DNA of 64,000 nt from Gari tellinella (taxonomy: Eukaryota > Mollusca > Bivalvia > Cardiida > Psammobiidae). Below, one piece after another: positions 32,401-39,730 of the stretch (its first letter is position 1; every line of letters starts with the position of its first letter). The DNA lies in NCBI GenBank assembly GCA_922989275.2, contig OV277857.1:5456001-5520000 (forward strand), given 5' to 3'. The notes under the pieces were generated by a model. The model did not search any database. It was not told where the DNA came from and worked only from the letters and a program-made list of their open reading frames with translations. A program made the position numbers and the translations under genes.

Positions 32401-34498
32401 GTAATGGGTTAAGAAGATAGGTTCATACTTAACCCTTTCCCCCATAGAAGCGCCTTTTAGCGCATTAAGTTTATTCCTTCACTGAAGGAAATAGTTCCAA
32501 TTTATACAGTCATAAATATGTATCATACGAAATAATTTCTATATTCAAGCAGATGATAGCTTAAAGCAGGCTGAAAGTAAAGCAGAATGCGCTTAAGGCG
32601 CATTCTGCTTTACTTTCAACCTGCTTTAAGTGGACACCTATATTCAATACTAGAGACAGGCTATGTGGGAAAGGGTTAATGAGCATATCAGTAGAGATTA
32701 ATGGGTAATTTCATCAAAAGAATTGTGAAGTTGTAAAGTTATAATGGAAAATTTGAATTGAGTTGAGCTCTGTAGAATACATGTAGCAGTTACTGTTAAT
32801 TGGCTTTCATTATTGTACTTGACTTGTCATTTTAGATGCCAGATTGACTCGGACATATTCACTGTGCACAAAGATGAGATGTTAAAGGCAGCAGAGGACG
32901 CCAAAGCAGAGTATCTCCGAGATCATCCCGAAGACCAGGGTAGGGATCTGTTGTATGATCCTCTCAAACTGCTAGAAGACTGTAAGTTTGAAGGTTTAAT
33001 ACATTTGTGGTACAGTCAGTTGATTAATCAAGTTCTCGTAACCTAGTTAAGTCTCATCTTTAACCTATTATCCCATAGCTTGTTTCTAGTATGGAATATA
33101 GACCACTGAAAGCAGGTTGAAAGTAAAGCAGAATGTGCGCCTTCAACCTGCTTTAAGCTATTATCTACTAGAATATAGAAAGTATTTTTGATGATACATA
33201 TTCCTGAATGAATAAATTGAAACTACTTTTTGCAGTGTAGAAATAAATCAAAGGCATAAAAAGGCGTATTTATGGTGTAATGGGTTAAACAATTATTTGA
33301 CCTATGCCAGCTTGGATTATCCTTTTTGAACTTCAAATAGAAAATTCCAGTTTCCAATTAAGTCTTAATCCATTTGGGATTGTTGAGAGTAGTCTTTTAC
33401 AACACATTTCAAAATATAGTGCATACTTGATAAGAGGGCATCTTAAAGCCCTTTGCTCAGGGTCTACACTGTTTGGATGAGACAAGTTTACTCTTCACAA
33501 GTGCATTGTTTGTAACTGTTTTCAACTTGCTTTTAAATGGTTACTAGAAACAGGCTATGGGATAAAGGGTCAGTGTTACTTTTTTCTTCAGCACTGCAGA
33601 GCATGTCAATAATTAGGTATTTTTCATTTGCTTTCCAATGGTAGCCTTAATCTTTTTTAGCATCATCTGAAGTATTCTTTTGAACAGATACAAGTTTTGG
33701 CCTGATAATACAGGTCATGTTTTAGCAAAGGATAAGTTTCTTTTAGTTTTGTATGATGCACTTTATTGCAGTATTATTTCTTTGTATTCTTTCCATATGA
33801 CAGACATGACAGATTTTTATTTGCTATAAGACCTCCGGTCATTGTCATTATCTGAAAAAAAAAACCTCTTTTAACCCTTTACCTTATAGAAGCCCCTTTT
33901 AGCGCATTCCGTTTAATCCTCGGTGGAAGAAAATAATTCTAATCTATACAGTCATGAATATGTATTAGAAGGAATATTTTCTTAATTCTAGCAGGTGGTA
34001 ACTTAAAGCAAGCTGAAAGTAAAGCAGAATGGGCCTTAGAATGCATTCTGCTTTACTTTCAACCTGCTTTAAGTAGGCACCTATTTTCAAAACTAGAAAC
34101 AGGTTATGGGGTAAAGGGTTAAGTGTATACTTAATTATTTGACCTCAAGGTTCTGGTCTGACATGAATATAATATGACAAAAGAGAATCTTCTTGCAGCC
34201 ACCATTTGTATGACATTACCTCATGCTTATAAAAGGCGCATTATGCATTAATTTTAACCTGCTTTAATTGGTCACCTATCTTCAATACTAGAAACAGGCT
34301 ATGGGCTTATGGGTTAAACTTTTGATAAAGCATCAAGCTTGAGTGTGACCTTAGGCTCATCTGAAATGCTTTGTAAGCATAGACCCTTGTCTTATGCTAT
34401 ATTTATACTTTTCAGTGAAAAACAGGTATGATGGTAATGATGATGAAGGTTATGATGAATATGATGAAGATGAAGATGAGGATTACGATGGTGACTAG
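14485..34498 (+). CDS. RNF216: E3 ubiquitin-protein ligase RNF216 (TRIAD3), RBR family
   Basis: Nine coding exons join in frame: 14485-14488, 20528-22027, 23325-23444, 27237-27452, 28196-28415, 29287-29421, 32057-32164, 32836-32981, 34416-34498 (2532 nt, 843 aa; human RNF216 is of similar length). The RBR module is complete. RING1 from about residue 567 (CGCCFDDE...[11 protein letters not shown]); IBR about 656-700 (CCPFCSF...[15 protein letters not shown]); RING2 about 726-755 ([20 protein letters not shown]), where Cys739 in SGCNKM is the expected catalytic cysteine that takes ubiquitin from E2. The 500-residue N-terminal exon is acidic and Ser-rich and contains four related helical modules (about 140-184, 207-252, 283-329, 358-406) that look CUE/UBA-like. 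The C-terminus is a run of Asp, Glu and Tyr. The family makes ubiquitin chains (K63-linked reported) in innate signalling and autophagy control; that role is carried over from vertebrates. All introns are GT-AG. Confidence 0.92.
14768..16692 (+). pseudogene. Dead non-LTR retrotransposon (jockey/CR1-like LINE), 3' part
   Basis: Reverse transcriptase motifs in order: [10 protein letters not shown] (about 14828), [14 protein letters not shown] (about 15358), [12 protein letters not shown] (15470), [15 protein letters not shown] (about 15640), FADDTIVYL catalytic box (about 15730), then [17 protein letters not shown] and a C-terminal [20 protein letters not shown] ending at 16513. The frame is broken near 14821 and by about 7 extra bases near 15458-15466, and a 412-bp foldback element (14930-15341) splits it. 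The open part is 347 codons. The endonuclease domain is missing. It ends in a short tail GTTGAAGTTGAAGTTGAA (about 16678-16692). It sits in RNF216 intron 1, same strand. Confidence 0.85.
14930..15341. mobile_element. 412-bp foldback MITE inserted in the LINE
   Basis: Arms begin GGTTACTAGAATAAC and end GTTATTCTAGTAACC and stay complementary for about 180 bp each. GCTTCTCTC is duplicated at both edges (14921-14929, 15342-15350). Removing the element and one repeat restores the RT reading frame at [10 protein letters not shown] 9-bp duplication suits Mutator-like elements best. Confidence 0.8.
16693..17425. other. Intronic stretch with no recognised feature
   Basis: RNF216 intron 1. No long frame and no clear inverted repeats. 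Confidence 0.4.
17432..19585. mobile_element. 2.15-kb CAGGCCTACCAT-ended DNA transposon (family J)
   Basis: Ends CAGGCCTACCAT and ATGGTAGGCCTG, flanked by identical AGACCT (17426-17431, 19586-19591). Subterminal AAAATCCTAAGATTTTCC / GGAAAAATCCGAAGG are also found in the short relative at 57339. No transposase recognised. Internal inverted pair around AAGTTACAGCAATTTT (18905) and AAAATTGCTGTAACTT (19019). Confidence 0.7.
19690..19870. repeat. MITE family E, degraded
   Basis: Beta hairpin AAACAGTTTGGATCCTGATC ... GATCAGGATTCAAACTGTTT; outer arms are decayed. Confidence 0.55.
20096..20275. repeat. Fragments of MITE families C and A/B
   Basis: CTGATCAGGAACTGCACTGTTTG plus the family C right arm to about 20195, then one arm of an alpha-type hairpin (AAAGTAAAGCAGAAAGCTT). 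Confidence 0.45.
20528..22027 (+). CDS. RNF216: RNF216 coding exon 2 (acidic N-terminus and four CUE-like modules)
   Basis: 1500 nt. Polypyrimidine/CAG acceptor at 20521-20527; donor CTAG/GTAGGT. The open frame extends upstream to 20368, but that part lies before a good acceptor and is unlike coding sequence. A family B MITE starts 9 bp after the donor. Confidence 0.85.
22036..22289. repeat. MITE family B, 9 bp after an RNF216 donor
   Basis: TTAACCCATTACCCCACAAG to GGTAATTGGTTAA, alpha hairpin in the centre. The first TTAA lies at +9 of the intron following RNF216 exon 2. Confidence 0.8.
22502..22740. repeat. MITE family C
   Basis: TTAACTCTTTCCTCCCTGAA to TTCAAAGGGTTAA; beta-type hairpin ACAGTGAATACCCTGATCAG / CTGATCTGGGTATTCACTGT around AGGGCTCCTTTAGGAGCCCT. 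Confidence 0.8.
22849..23305. repeat. MITE family B (outer copy of a nested pair)
   Basis: Left half 22849-22931 ends inside the alpha hairpin at GAATGTGC; right half resumes at 23190 with GGCACATTCTGC. TTAA at both outer ends. It ends 20 bp before RNF216 exon 3. Confidence 0.75.
22932..23189. repeat. MITE family B (inner copy, inserted at the TTAA in the outer hairpin centre)
   Basis: TTAACTCTTTCCCCCATAG to GGGTAAAGGGTTAA. The outer hairpin centre GTGCC-TTAA-GGCAC is split exactly at TTAA, which is duplicated. Confidence 0.85.
23325..23444 (+). CDS. RNF216: RNF216 coding exon 3
   Basis: 120 nt, acceptor TTGATTCCAG, donor TAAAG/GTTTGT. Encodes [20 protein letters not shown] and [19 protein letters not shown]. 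Phase 1 on both sides. Confidence 0.85.
23481..23769. repeat. MITE family B, interrupted by family F and cut by a SINE
   Basis: ACCCTTCACTCCATAGCC left arm, alpha arm to 23552, then a family F MITE, then GGCGCATTCAGCTTTACTTTC up to the SINE junction. Confidence 0.65.
23553..23741. repeat. MITE family F nested in family B
   Basis: CAGAGCTCCAGATAATGG to TTATCTGGAGCCCTG with the GGTGTCACTTATGAGAATTG hairpin. Confidence 0.7.
23770..24030 (+). mobile_element. tRNA-derived SINE (Meta/RUDI-like centre)
   Basis: A box TGGCCTAGTGGTATGGTC (23783-23800) and B box GTTCGAATCCC (23838-23848) at tRNA spacing. They are followed by a conserved centre (GGGGAAGCCTTCCAGCTGGC, then GGTCGGTGGTTCTACCCAG) that I associate with bivalve RUDI/Meta-type SINEs. 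The tail is ATACTGTTAAAAGCC. No intact tRNA follows. Confidence 0.75.
24095..24262. repeat. Long foldback hairpin with T-rich loop
   Basis: Arms of about 65 bp (AACATGTCAAAATGTTGTCA on the left, TGACAACATTTTGGCATGTT on the right) separated by a T-rich loop of about 35 bp. Confidence 0.8.
24329..24579. repeat. MITE family B
   Basis: TTAACCCATCACCCCATAAA to GAGGTAATGGGTTAA with the alpha hairpin. Confidence 0.8.
24707..25398. mobile_element. TIR element CCCCGGTCACACAGA, about 690 bp, full of ACCGAT words
   Basis: Ends TTAACACCCCGGTCACACAG and TCTGTGTGACCGGGGCATTAA (TTAA on both sides). Between them ACCGAT/ATCGGT and close variants recur every 15-40 bp in both orientations. A second partial terminus (ACCCGGTCACACAGAAAGCC) lies at about 25272. 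Confidence 0.7.
25443..25694. repeat. MITE family C
   Basis: TTAACTCTTTGGACCCTACT to GGAAAAAGTTAA; beta-type hairpin ACAGTGAAGACTCTGACCAG / CTGATCAGGTTCTACACTGT. Confidence 0.75.
25946..26195. repeat. MITE family D
   Basis: CAGTGGCGAATATGTTATTC to CTTTCTCCACTG after TA; beta hairpin AAACAGTTTGCAGCCAGATC / GATCAGTCTCCAAACTGTTT. Confidence 0.8.
26339..26430. repeat. MITE family B, internally deleted
   Basis: Both outer ends (CCCATTACCCAATAGCCTG, GGGTAATGGGTT) are present; hairpin lost. Confidence 0.55.
26532..26722. repeat. MITE family G
   Basis: CAGCCGAACTTCGATATATC to GAGATATCGAAGTTCGACTG; inner arms meet at ACATGGCTTAGCCACGT. Confidence 0.8.
27237..27452 (+). CDS. RNF216: RNF216 coding exon 4 (RING1)
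   Basis: 216 nt, acceptor CCTTCTAG, donor AACAG/GTAAGC. Carries the first zinc-binding module with [20 protein letters not shown] and [12 protein letters not shown]. Confidence 0.95.
27513..27601. repeat. MITE family F, hairpin deleted
   Basis: CAGTGCTCCAGATAAGG to ATATCTGGAGCCCTG, only 89 bp. Confidence 0.65.
27621..28164. repeat. MITE family A with a family C copy inside
   Basis: Left end CAGTAAAATCCCTCTATC, right end AGAGAAGTTGTACTG, alpha hairpin at about 28036-28100. Family C occupies 27692-27933. It ends 31 bp before RNF216 exon 5. Confidence 0.7.
27692..27933. repeat. MITE family C nested in family A
   Basis: TTAACTCATTGAGTCCAAGC to GTGTATTAA; hairpin GATCAGAGGGCTCCTAAAGG / AGCCCTTTGATCAGGTTCTG. 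Confidence 0.7.
28196..28415 (+). CDS. RNF216: RNF216 coding exon 5 (IBR, first part)
   Basis: 220 nt, acceptor TTTCCAG, donor TGCAG/GTGTGT. Encodes [20 protein letters not shown] then [17 protein letters not shown] and [13 protein letters not shown]. Confidence 0.95.
28472..28728. repeat. MITE family B, with a partial start copy at 28435
   Basis: TTAACCCTTCCCCCCATAG to GGTAAAGGGTTAA; alpha hairpin present. A 37-bp stub of another left end (TTAACCCTTTCCCCTATAG) precedes it. Confidence 0.75.
28725..29149. repeat. MITE family B (outer copy of the second nested pair)
   Basis: The left half reaches AGCAGAATGCAGC at 28832, the right half resumes with GGTGAATTCTGCTTTAC at 29078 and ends GTAATGGGTTAA. 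Confidence 0.7.
28833..29077. repeat. MITE family B (inner copy)
   Basis: Inserted at the hairpin centre of the outer copy; right edge CAGGTTAA, left edge decayed to CTCAACCC. Confidence 0.75.
29149..29276. repeat. Truncated MITE family B abutting an RNF216 splice acceptor
   Basis: Left arm, a reduced hairpin (GGTGCATTCTGCTTTACTTT) and GCTACCATCTGCTTGGATAT then AAAATATTTCTTATG, all family B; the acceptor tract follows within about 10 bp. Confidence 0.65.
29287..29421 (+). CDS. RNF216: RNF216 coding exon 6 (IBR end, RING2 start)
   Basis: 135 nt, acceptor TGTTTTCCAG, donor AAAAG/GTTGGT. Encodes [20 protein letters not shown] and, at the end, [12 protein letters not shown] truncated family B MITE abuts the acceptor and a family D MITE starts 29 bp after the donor. 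Confidence 0.95.
29451..29686. repeat. MITE family D
   Basis: CAGTGGAGAATCTGTTATTC to ACAGATTCTCGACTG with TA at both edges. Beta hairpin around GACGCCGGGTAACCCGGCGT. Confidence 0.85.
29688..30127. repeat. MITE family C carrying a family B copy
   Basis: Family C left part with ACACTTGTCCTATGTAGACG and GCAATGTTTGTCAT, right part with GGACTTGACTAAATTGGAAA and TTTCAGGGAGGAAAGACTTAA; family B sits between them. Confidence 0.7.
29803..30056. repeat. MITE family B nested in family C at TTAA
   Basis: TTAACCCTTTACCCCATAGC to GGGACAGGGTTAA. Uninterrupted family C copies read ACCTTAAATAGTC here, so the target was TTAA. Confidence 0.85.
30395..31020 (+). mobile_element. Retroposon-like repeat: duplicated 167-bp unit, AAAGCGCT tail and TAA microsatellite
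   Basis: Two direct copies start GATGGCCTGCATTGGGCGCT at 30569 and 30736. The 3' end GTAAAGCGCTTTTGAACGC then GAGCGCTATATAAAT then (TAA)n at about 30992 is a common retroposon 3' end in marine invertebrates. No frame. Confidence 0.55.
31308..31466. repeat. Long hairpin with 70-bp arms
   Basis: Arms GGAATATTACTATACTTTGC ... and GCAAAGTATAGTAATGTTCC; inner part GTGTAAAGGCTATATCCAAC is a perfect match; loop of about 15 bp. Confidence 0.85.
31628..31790. repeat. MITE family A, left end missing
   Basis: Perfect alpha hairpin (GTGACAGTGAAACAGAAAGC / GCTTTCTGTTTCACTGTCAC), right end AGAGAGGTTTTACTG. Confidence 0.75.
31936..31971. repeat. MITE family D, right-end fragment
   Basis: TTATTGGGAAAGAATAACAT followed by CCTCTCCACTG. 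Confidence 0.5.
32057..32164 (+). CDS. RNF216: RNF216 coding exon 7 (RING2 with catalytic cysteine)
   Basis: 108 nt, acceptor TTGTCAG, donor GCAA/GTAAGT. Encodes [19 protein letters not shown] then [21 protein letters not shown] holds the expected thioester cysteine. Confidence 0.95.
32187..32412. repeat. MITE family B
   Basis: TTAACCTGTTACAGCATAGC to GGTAATGGGTTAA. One hairpin arm is shortened. Starts 23 bp after the RNF216 exon 7 donor. Confidence 0.7.
32429..32679. repeat. MITE family B
   Basis: TTAACCCTTTCCCCCATAGA to GGAAAGGGTTAA with a near-perfect alpha hairpin. Confidence 0.8.
32836..32981 (+). CDS. RNF216: RNF216 coding exon 8
   Basis: 146 nt, acceptor CATTTTAG, donor GACT/GTAAGT. 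Encodes [20 protein letters not shown] then [20 protein letters not shown]. Helical region following RING2. Confidence 0.9.
33059..33288. repeat. MITE family B
   Basis: TTAACCTATTATCCCATAGC to GTAATGGGTTAA; hairpin arm partly deleted. Confidence 0.7.
33290..33515. repeat. MITE family C, degraded
   Basis: GAACTTCAAATAGAAAATTC arm, then ATAAGAGGGCATCTTAAAGC and GGGTCTACACTGTTTG. Confidence 0.5.
33871..34122. repeat. MITE family B
   Basis: TTAACCCTTTACCTTATAGA to GGTAAAGGGTTAA; alpha hairpin with a few mismatches. Confidence 0.75.
34218..34314. repeat. MITE family B, right half
   Basis: GGCGCATTATGCATTAATTT then AACCTGCTTTAATTGGTCAC and GGGCTTATGGGTTAA. Confidence 0.5.
34416..34498 (+). CDS. 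RNF216: RNF216 coding exon 9 (acidic C-terminus, stop)
   Basis: 83 nt, acceptor ACTTTTCAG, ends at TAG. Encodes [20 protein letters not shown] then DEDYDGD. The GAT/GAA-rich run may be a slippage-prone codon tract. Confidence 0.85.
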
Positions 34499-34502
34499 GA
34501 GT

Positions 34503-34745
34503 GTTCCATGGATCAGTGTGTTGCCGGATTGACTTGGAGTATAGAAATTATGCTCCATGGATCAGTGTGTTGTGGGATGGGCTTGGAATATAGGAATTAT
34601 GCTCCATTGTATCAGTATGTTGTGGGATGAGCTTGGAAGTTAGGATTGTTCCATAGATCAGTTTGATGGTGGATGGACTTGGAAGATAGGAATGTTCCAT
34701 GGATCAGTGTGTTTATGGGATAGTCTGGGAAGATAAGAATGTTTC
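34503..34745 (+). repeat. RNF216: Minisatellite, about 48-bp unit x5, in the presumed RNF216 3' UTR
   Basis: Units begin GTTCCATGGATCAGTGTGTT at about 34503, 34551, 34601, 34648 and 34693 and contain GGGATGGGCTTGGAATATAG variants. Starts 4 bp after the stop codon. Confidence 0.8.
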
Positions 34746-35319
34746 CTATAGCTCTCTAACAGGATATAGTTGAAACAAACAAAGGCCTTACTTTAAGGAA
34801 TAGGTAGTGGTTTGAAATGATGCTCCAGGGAAAAGAGCTGAGTACTGAAGAGTAGCGGTGACATCAGGTGCTAGCACAAGCAAGTTTGTGCTTGAAAACT
34901 ACAGTGGTAAATACGCTATTCCTACCCACTCTACGCGTTTCTTAAGTGTTTCTTATGCGTTTATTATCCGTTTTGTTAAACGCCTTTCCTAGCCGTTTCT
35001 TTACGCTTTTATTTACGCGTTTAAAAGAGCCCGGATGAAAGGGTCATCACTTAGCCAACGGACCCCTTAGCTTCAGCGGTTTTCCCATCCACTTTATGAC
35101 ATGTGTATTACAGAACATTAGGTGGTATTGCCGATAACATTGCTATCTTTAATTGGCAATACACTGTTAATCCCCGATATCTGAGTGGCATATATAGGCG
35201 GGTGGTCAATGCTTGTTATCCCCTGCCAAAAGGCAGAGGGATACTGTTTTAGGTCTGTCCGTCTGTGCCTACGCTAGGATACTTATGTGGCTAAAATTCT
35301 TAGCCCCATAATAGAAAAA

Positions 35320-35392
35320 CATTAACCTGGCCGTCTCTTGTGACATTAACCTGGCCATTTCTTGTGACATTAACCTGGCCAGTTGTGGGACA
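35320..35392. repeat. Short tandem repeat, 24-bp unit x3
   Basis: ACATTAACCTGGCC followed by a CTTGTG-type stretch, three times in a row. Confidence 0.75.
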
Positions 35393-35559
35393 TAGGGTTA
35401 GGGGTAGGGTTAGCCTCCAGATCATTCTATTCCAAGTTAGAGCAAAAAGAAATTGTCTCTTGTGTGGCTAGCCACGCAAGAGAAAACAATAGAAAATAGC
35501 CACATAAGTATCGTAGCGTAAGTACGTCCGTCCGTCCGTCCGTCACGTTTTCCGTCCGC

Positions 35560-37330
35560 AACTGTATCTCTGAAACCGATAAACAGATTTGAATGAAACT
35601 TGGTATAGTTATTTGTCATTATAGGAGCACCGTGGGAAATTAAACTTTTTCCAGAAAATTTTAGGAATTTATGAGTTATCTGCCCTTTTTGTGTTAAAAA
35701 TGCCATATTTAATAGTTTTTACACTCTAGCAACTACAGTATTCAACATATTTTGTTTATACTTGCACACAATATCTATAAGTACAAGTTCTTGAAGGTGT
35801 GCTATTATTGTCAAAAAAGGATACTTGTGACTTGTGACTAGAGTTATCTGCCCTTGATGTACTTAGAAATGCTAGAAAATGCTTTATTTTTATATTGTTT
35901 ACATACTAGTGTCTATAAATATGCATGGATTTTGATTAAAACTTTCTTGAACTATGTATTGCTATTAGTTTTCAAATGAATTTGATTATTGTTGAAAACG
36001 GAGAAAATTGTCATGAGTTATCTGCCCTTGATAAGTCAAAAAAAGCCATATTTTAACAGTTTTTACTCTTTAGCAACTATAGTTTTGAATGGATTTGAAT
36101 AATACTTGCACACAATGTCTATAAGTAAAAGTTCTTGAAGGTGTGCAATTATTGTCAAAAAAGGATACTTGTGACAAGAGTTATCTGCCCTTGATGTACT
36201 TAGAAATACTAGAAAATGCTTTATTTTAATATTGTTTACATTCTACTATCTATAAATATGCATGGATTTTGATCAATAAATTCTTAAACTAGGTTTAATC
36301 GTGATTATTTTTGAAAACGGAGAAACTAGTCAACAGTTATCTGTGCTTGATGAGTCAAAAAACGATATTTTACCGTTTTTACCATCTAGAAACTACAGTC
36401 TTTAATAGATTTTGATTTTAACTTACACACAATGTATATAAATATAAGTTTTTGAAGGGGTGCAATTATTGTCAAAAAAGGATACTTTGTGGCAAGAGTT
36501 ATCTGCCCTTTATGTACTTAGTAATGCTGGACAAGGCTTTATTGTTTACATGCTAGTGTGTACAAATGTGAATGGATTTTGAATTTTTTTTATTAAACCA
36601 TATATGGCTATTATTTATAGAATAAGTTAAACTATTGTCGAAAATGTGCAAATAAGTCAAGAGTAATCTGCCCTTGATGAGTTGAAAATGTCATATTTTA
36701 CAGTGTTTACACTCTAGTAACTCCACTATACTCCACTATTAAACAGAGTTTTATTAATACTTGCATAGAATGTATATAATAAGTATAATTTCTTGAAAGG
36801 ATGTAATTATTGTCAAAACAAGATACTTGTGGCAAGAGTTATCTGCCCTGTATGTACACATGAACTTCGAAATGCTAGAAAAGGCTTTATTTTAGTACAG
36901 TTTACACGCTAGTATGGACAAATGTGAATACTTTTTTTATTTTATAAAAACTTTATTATAGATCTACTATAAAGTATAAATACATAGCCATTATATAGTT
37001 TTCAAATGCGTTCATTTATTGTCGAAAAGGGACAAAATTGTCAAAAGTGTTATGCCCTTGATGAGTTGAAAATGCCATGCTATTAAAACAGTGTTTGCAC
37101 TCTAGTAATATCTACAGTTCTGAATTTATTTTGATAATACTTGCACACAATTATAAGTTCTTGAAAGTGTTTAATTACTGTTGAAATTGAATCAAGAGTT
37201 ACCTGCCCCTGTCATACTCAGGTTTGCTACAAACGGCTTTATTTTAGTATTGTTTAGGCTTTAACATGTACAAAATTGAATGGATTTTTATAAAACTTTG
37301 TAAAAAGCTTTTGAATGTTGATCTTTAAAG
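35560..37330. repeat. Diverged tandem array, about 320-bp unit made of two about 160-bp halves
   Basis: Recurring strings: GAGTTATCTGCCCTTGATG, GTGCAATTATTGTCAAAAAA, TTACACTCTAGCAACTACAG and TTGCACACAATGTCTATAAG. Preceded by a (GTCC)n run at 35523-35541. Related in sequence to the monomers at 42640. Confidence 0.8.
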
Positions 37331-37737
37331 ACAGGTGATCACCATTTGCCCCTTCCTCCCACAAAAAATTTTGCCACTTTCTTCTTGACAATCGCTGCGG
37401 CAGGGGATATCAGCTCTAAGGTGCTTGTTCTAATTGATTGGTGACAGGCGGGTGGTCAGTGCCTGTCGATAAGATCAGAAATCTCCGCATGAAACGGATA
37501 ATGAAGCACCAATCGCAACATCTCTGGTATAATCGTTTATTAACGCGTTTAAACGGGTTAAGATCGTTAGGCGTTAACCGTTCACTATGCGTTTCTTACG
37601 CATAGATTAATGCGTAAATGGGTAGGAATAGCGTATTTACGACTGTAGCAGCTCAGTCTTATAGAAAGAGATTGTAAATCAGGTACAAATATCACACTCA
37701 TCAACCATGACCCCTTTTTATGCTGACTTTTGTTATA

Positions 37738-37964
37738 CAGTGGAGAACACGTTATTCTTTCCTGTTTAAATGTAAACGAAACACAAATGCAACACAGTAA
37801 AATGTAGAAAATGATGACATTTTGACAATTCTAACTAATCATGTAAGTCTGAGTGGCAAACAGTTTAGAGCCTGATCAGACGCCAGGTTACCCGGCGTCT
37901 CCAATGAAAATAAACGTTTAAGCGTTAACACACTCATTGGGAAACAATTAAGTGTTCCCCTCTG
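37738..37964. repeat. MITE family D, partly deleted
   Basis: CAGTGGAGAACACGTTATTC left end; beta hairpin truncated after GTTACCCGGCGTCTCC; right end decayed. Confidence 0.65.
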
Positions 37965-38219
37965 TATGGACCGTTACAACTTACACATTTGAAAATTGAT
38001 ATTGAATTTTAGGGATGTTTTAAAAACATTTTAGAAATTAAAGCTATTAAAAAATAAACAGTGCAAAACCTGGTCAGAGGGATCCCTGGTCAGGGTCAAT
38101 TCTGTTTACAAAATATATACTTGTTTCTAGTGAACAAGGATTTAACTATACATTAATAATGCATAATAAAGTAGGTATTTGTAATTTCTTAATTCAGTTG
38201 GTGTCTACTTTGAATTAAA

Positions 38220-38350
38220 TTAACCCATTACACCACCATGGCCTGTAAATAGTTTTGAAGACAGGTCACCAACTAAAGCAGGTTGAAAGTAAAGCAGAAT
38301 CACAATGCACCTCATGGTGCATTCTGCTTTAATTTCAGCCTGCTTTTAGG
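38220..38350. repeat. MITE family B, right half lost
   Basis: TTAACCCATTACACCACCAT left end plus the alpha hairpin. Confidence 0.6.
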
Positions 38351-38604
38351 TGCTTTATTAGACAAAAAAAACCTGCCGATATTATCTTAATACTGACACT
38401 TAAATAACAGATTAAGTGAGTAATTTAGTTTACATTTTATGTCAAAGATTTTGTTAGAAGTGATATTTTAATTTTCATTCTTTGAAGCTTTTTGTATTAT
38501 ATGTTATATAGTTTAGTTCCAAAATTAAAGTAAACGAAATGAAATTGTCATTGTGTGTGAGTAAATAGTATTTTGTTAGAAGTTATTGTTATCAAATGTG
38601 ATGT

Positions 38605-38810
38605 ACAGTAAAGCCTCTCTATTACGACAATTTAATTGTTTAAATTATTAGGTTTTCACAATTGATGATTGCTTGAAGCACGGTGACAGTGAAACAGAAA
38701 GCTCCTTAAGGAGTTTTCTGTTACACTGTAACCATGCTTTAAGCTGTCACTTGTATTTTATACAATCAATTAGTCTTAGTTTTAGTGGCCGTAATAGAGA
38801 GGTTTTACTG
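38605..38810. repeat. MITE family A, complete
   Basis: CAGTAAAGCCTCTCTATTAC to AGAGAGGTTTTACTG, TA at both edges; alpha hairpin GTGACAGTGAAACAGAAAGC. Confidence 0.8.
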
Positions 38811-38939
38811 TATATACATGTGAGAAGAAAACATGGTTTGTTACATGTACATAGGATTTTATTCATGACAGGTAGCTACATGTATTTATTTTAATTTGTG
38901 CCATGGTAAGACAAGTGTATAGAAAAATAAACTATGATC

Positions 38940-39192
38940 AACCCCATTATATACGGCTTAAATACTCTTTGATTCCGGTGATTTATTTATCTACTGAAGA
39001 AAATAGTTTCACTTTATATTGTCATAAATATGCACTTTAATAAATATACATGCACAGTATCGCATATACTAGCATATGGTACATTTAGTTTAAAGCAGAT
39101 TGAAAGTAAAGCAGAATGTGCCTTAAGACACATTCCTCTTTACTTTTATCCTGCCTTAAGTATTCATCTGACTTCAAAATAGGCTATATGGG
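38940..39192. repeat. MITE family B, degraded
   Basis: Alpha hairpin GAAAGTAAAGCAGAATGTGC / GACACATTCCTCTTTACTTT and decayed outer arms. Confidence 0.55.
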
Positions 39193-39204
39193 AAAATAAA
39201 AGGG

Positions 39205-39560
39205 CAACAACTTGTGCAGAACCTATTCAGAGGGCTCCTGAAGGAGCCCTCTACTCAGGGTCTACACTATTTGCAAGATACCCATTAAAAAATTACACAG
39301 CTGCATAGTGGAGTTGAGTTTGTGTTTTTTTACCAATCAGCACACTAAGTCACTTGAACTAAAACAATTATTTCTATTTGCAAAAAGTTTGGGGCCATAT
39401 CAGACACTAGGTAACTAACATCTGATTAGTCTCCAAATAATTTACCACTTAGATTCAAACAAATCATTAGAATTTTCAAAAAGCTATGATTTTCTACGAT
39501 TTAGTGTAGAGTATTTGCATTTATTTTGTTTGAACAGGAAAGAAGTCTTTTCCACTGTAT
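39205..39560. repeat. Family C hairpin followed by a diverged family D copy
   Basis: 39213-39275 has GAGGGCTCCTGAAGGAGCCC with GTCTACACTATTTGC. From about 39365 a decayed family D core (AAAAGTTTGGGGCCATATCA). Confidence 0.5.
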
Positions 39561-39730
39561 GATTTGATTTTTACCATTTGAATGTTTTTATAACTTTATT
39601 TGATCATACTAATAGCGTTAAAACCATGCTGGTTATTCATTCTTTCTAAAAACCTAATAATGTTTTCATACAACCGTGCTATTATGAGCTAAAAAAAGAC
39701 TACCCTGTGATTAATTTGTTTATTTAAATG

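Larger units (their letters stand above)
34902..37645. mobile_element. 2.74-kb TIR element with TA target, carrying a tandem array
   Basis: Ends CAGTGGTAAATACGCTATTC and GAATAGCGTATTTACGACTG (one mismatch), TA at 34900-34901 and 37646-37647. Subterminal CGCGTTTAAACGGGTTAAG resembles the same part of family D, so this may be a larger relative. Interior: a GGCGGGTGGTCA module at both sides (35199 and 37446) and the array 35560-37330. No transposase. Confidence 0.65.
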
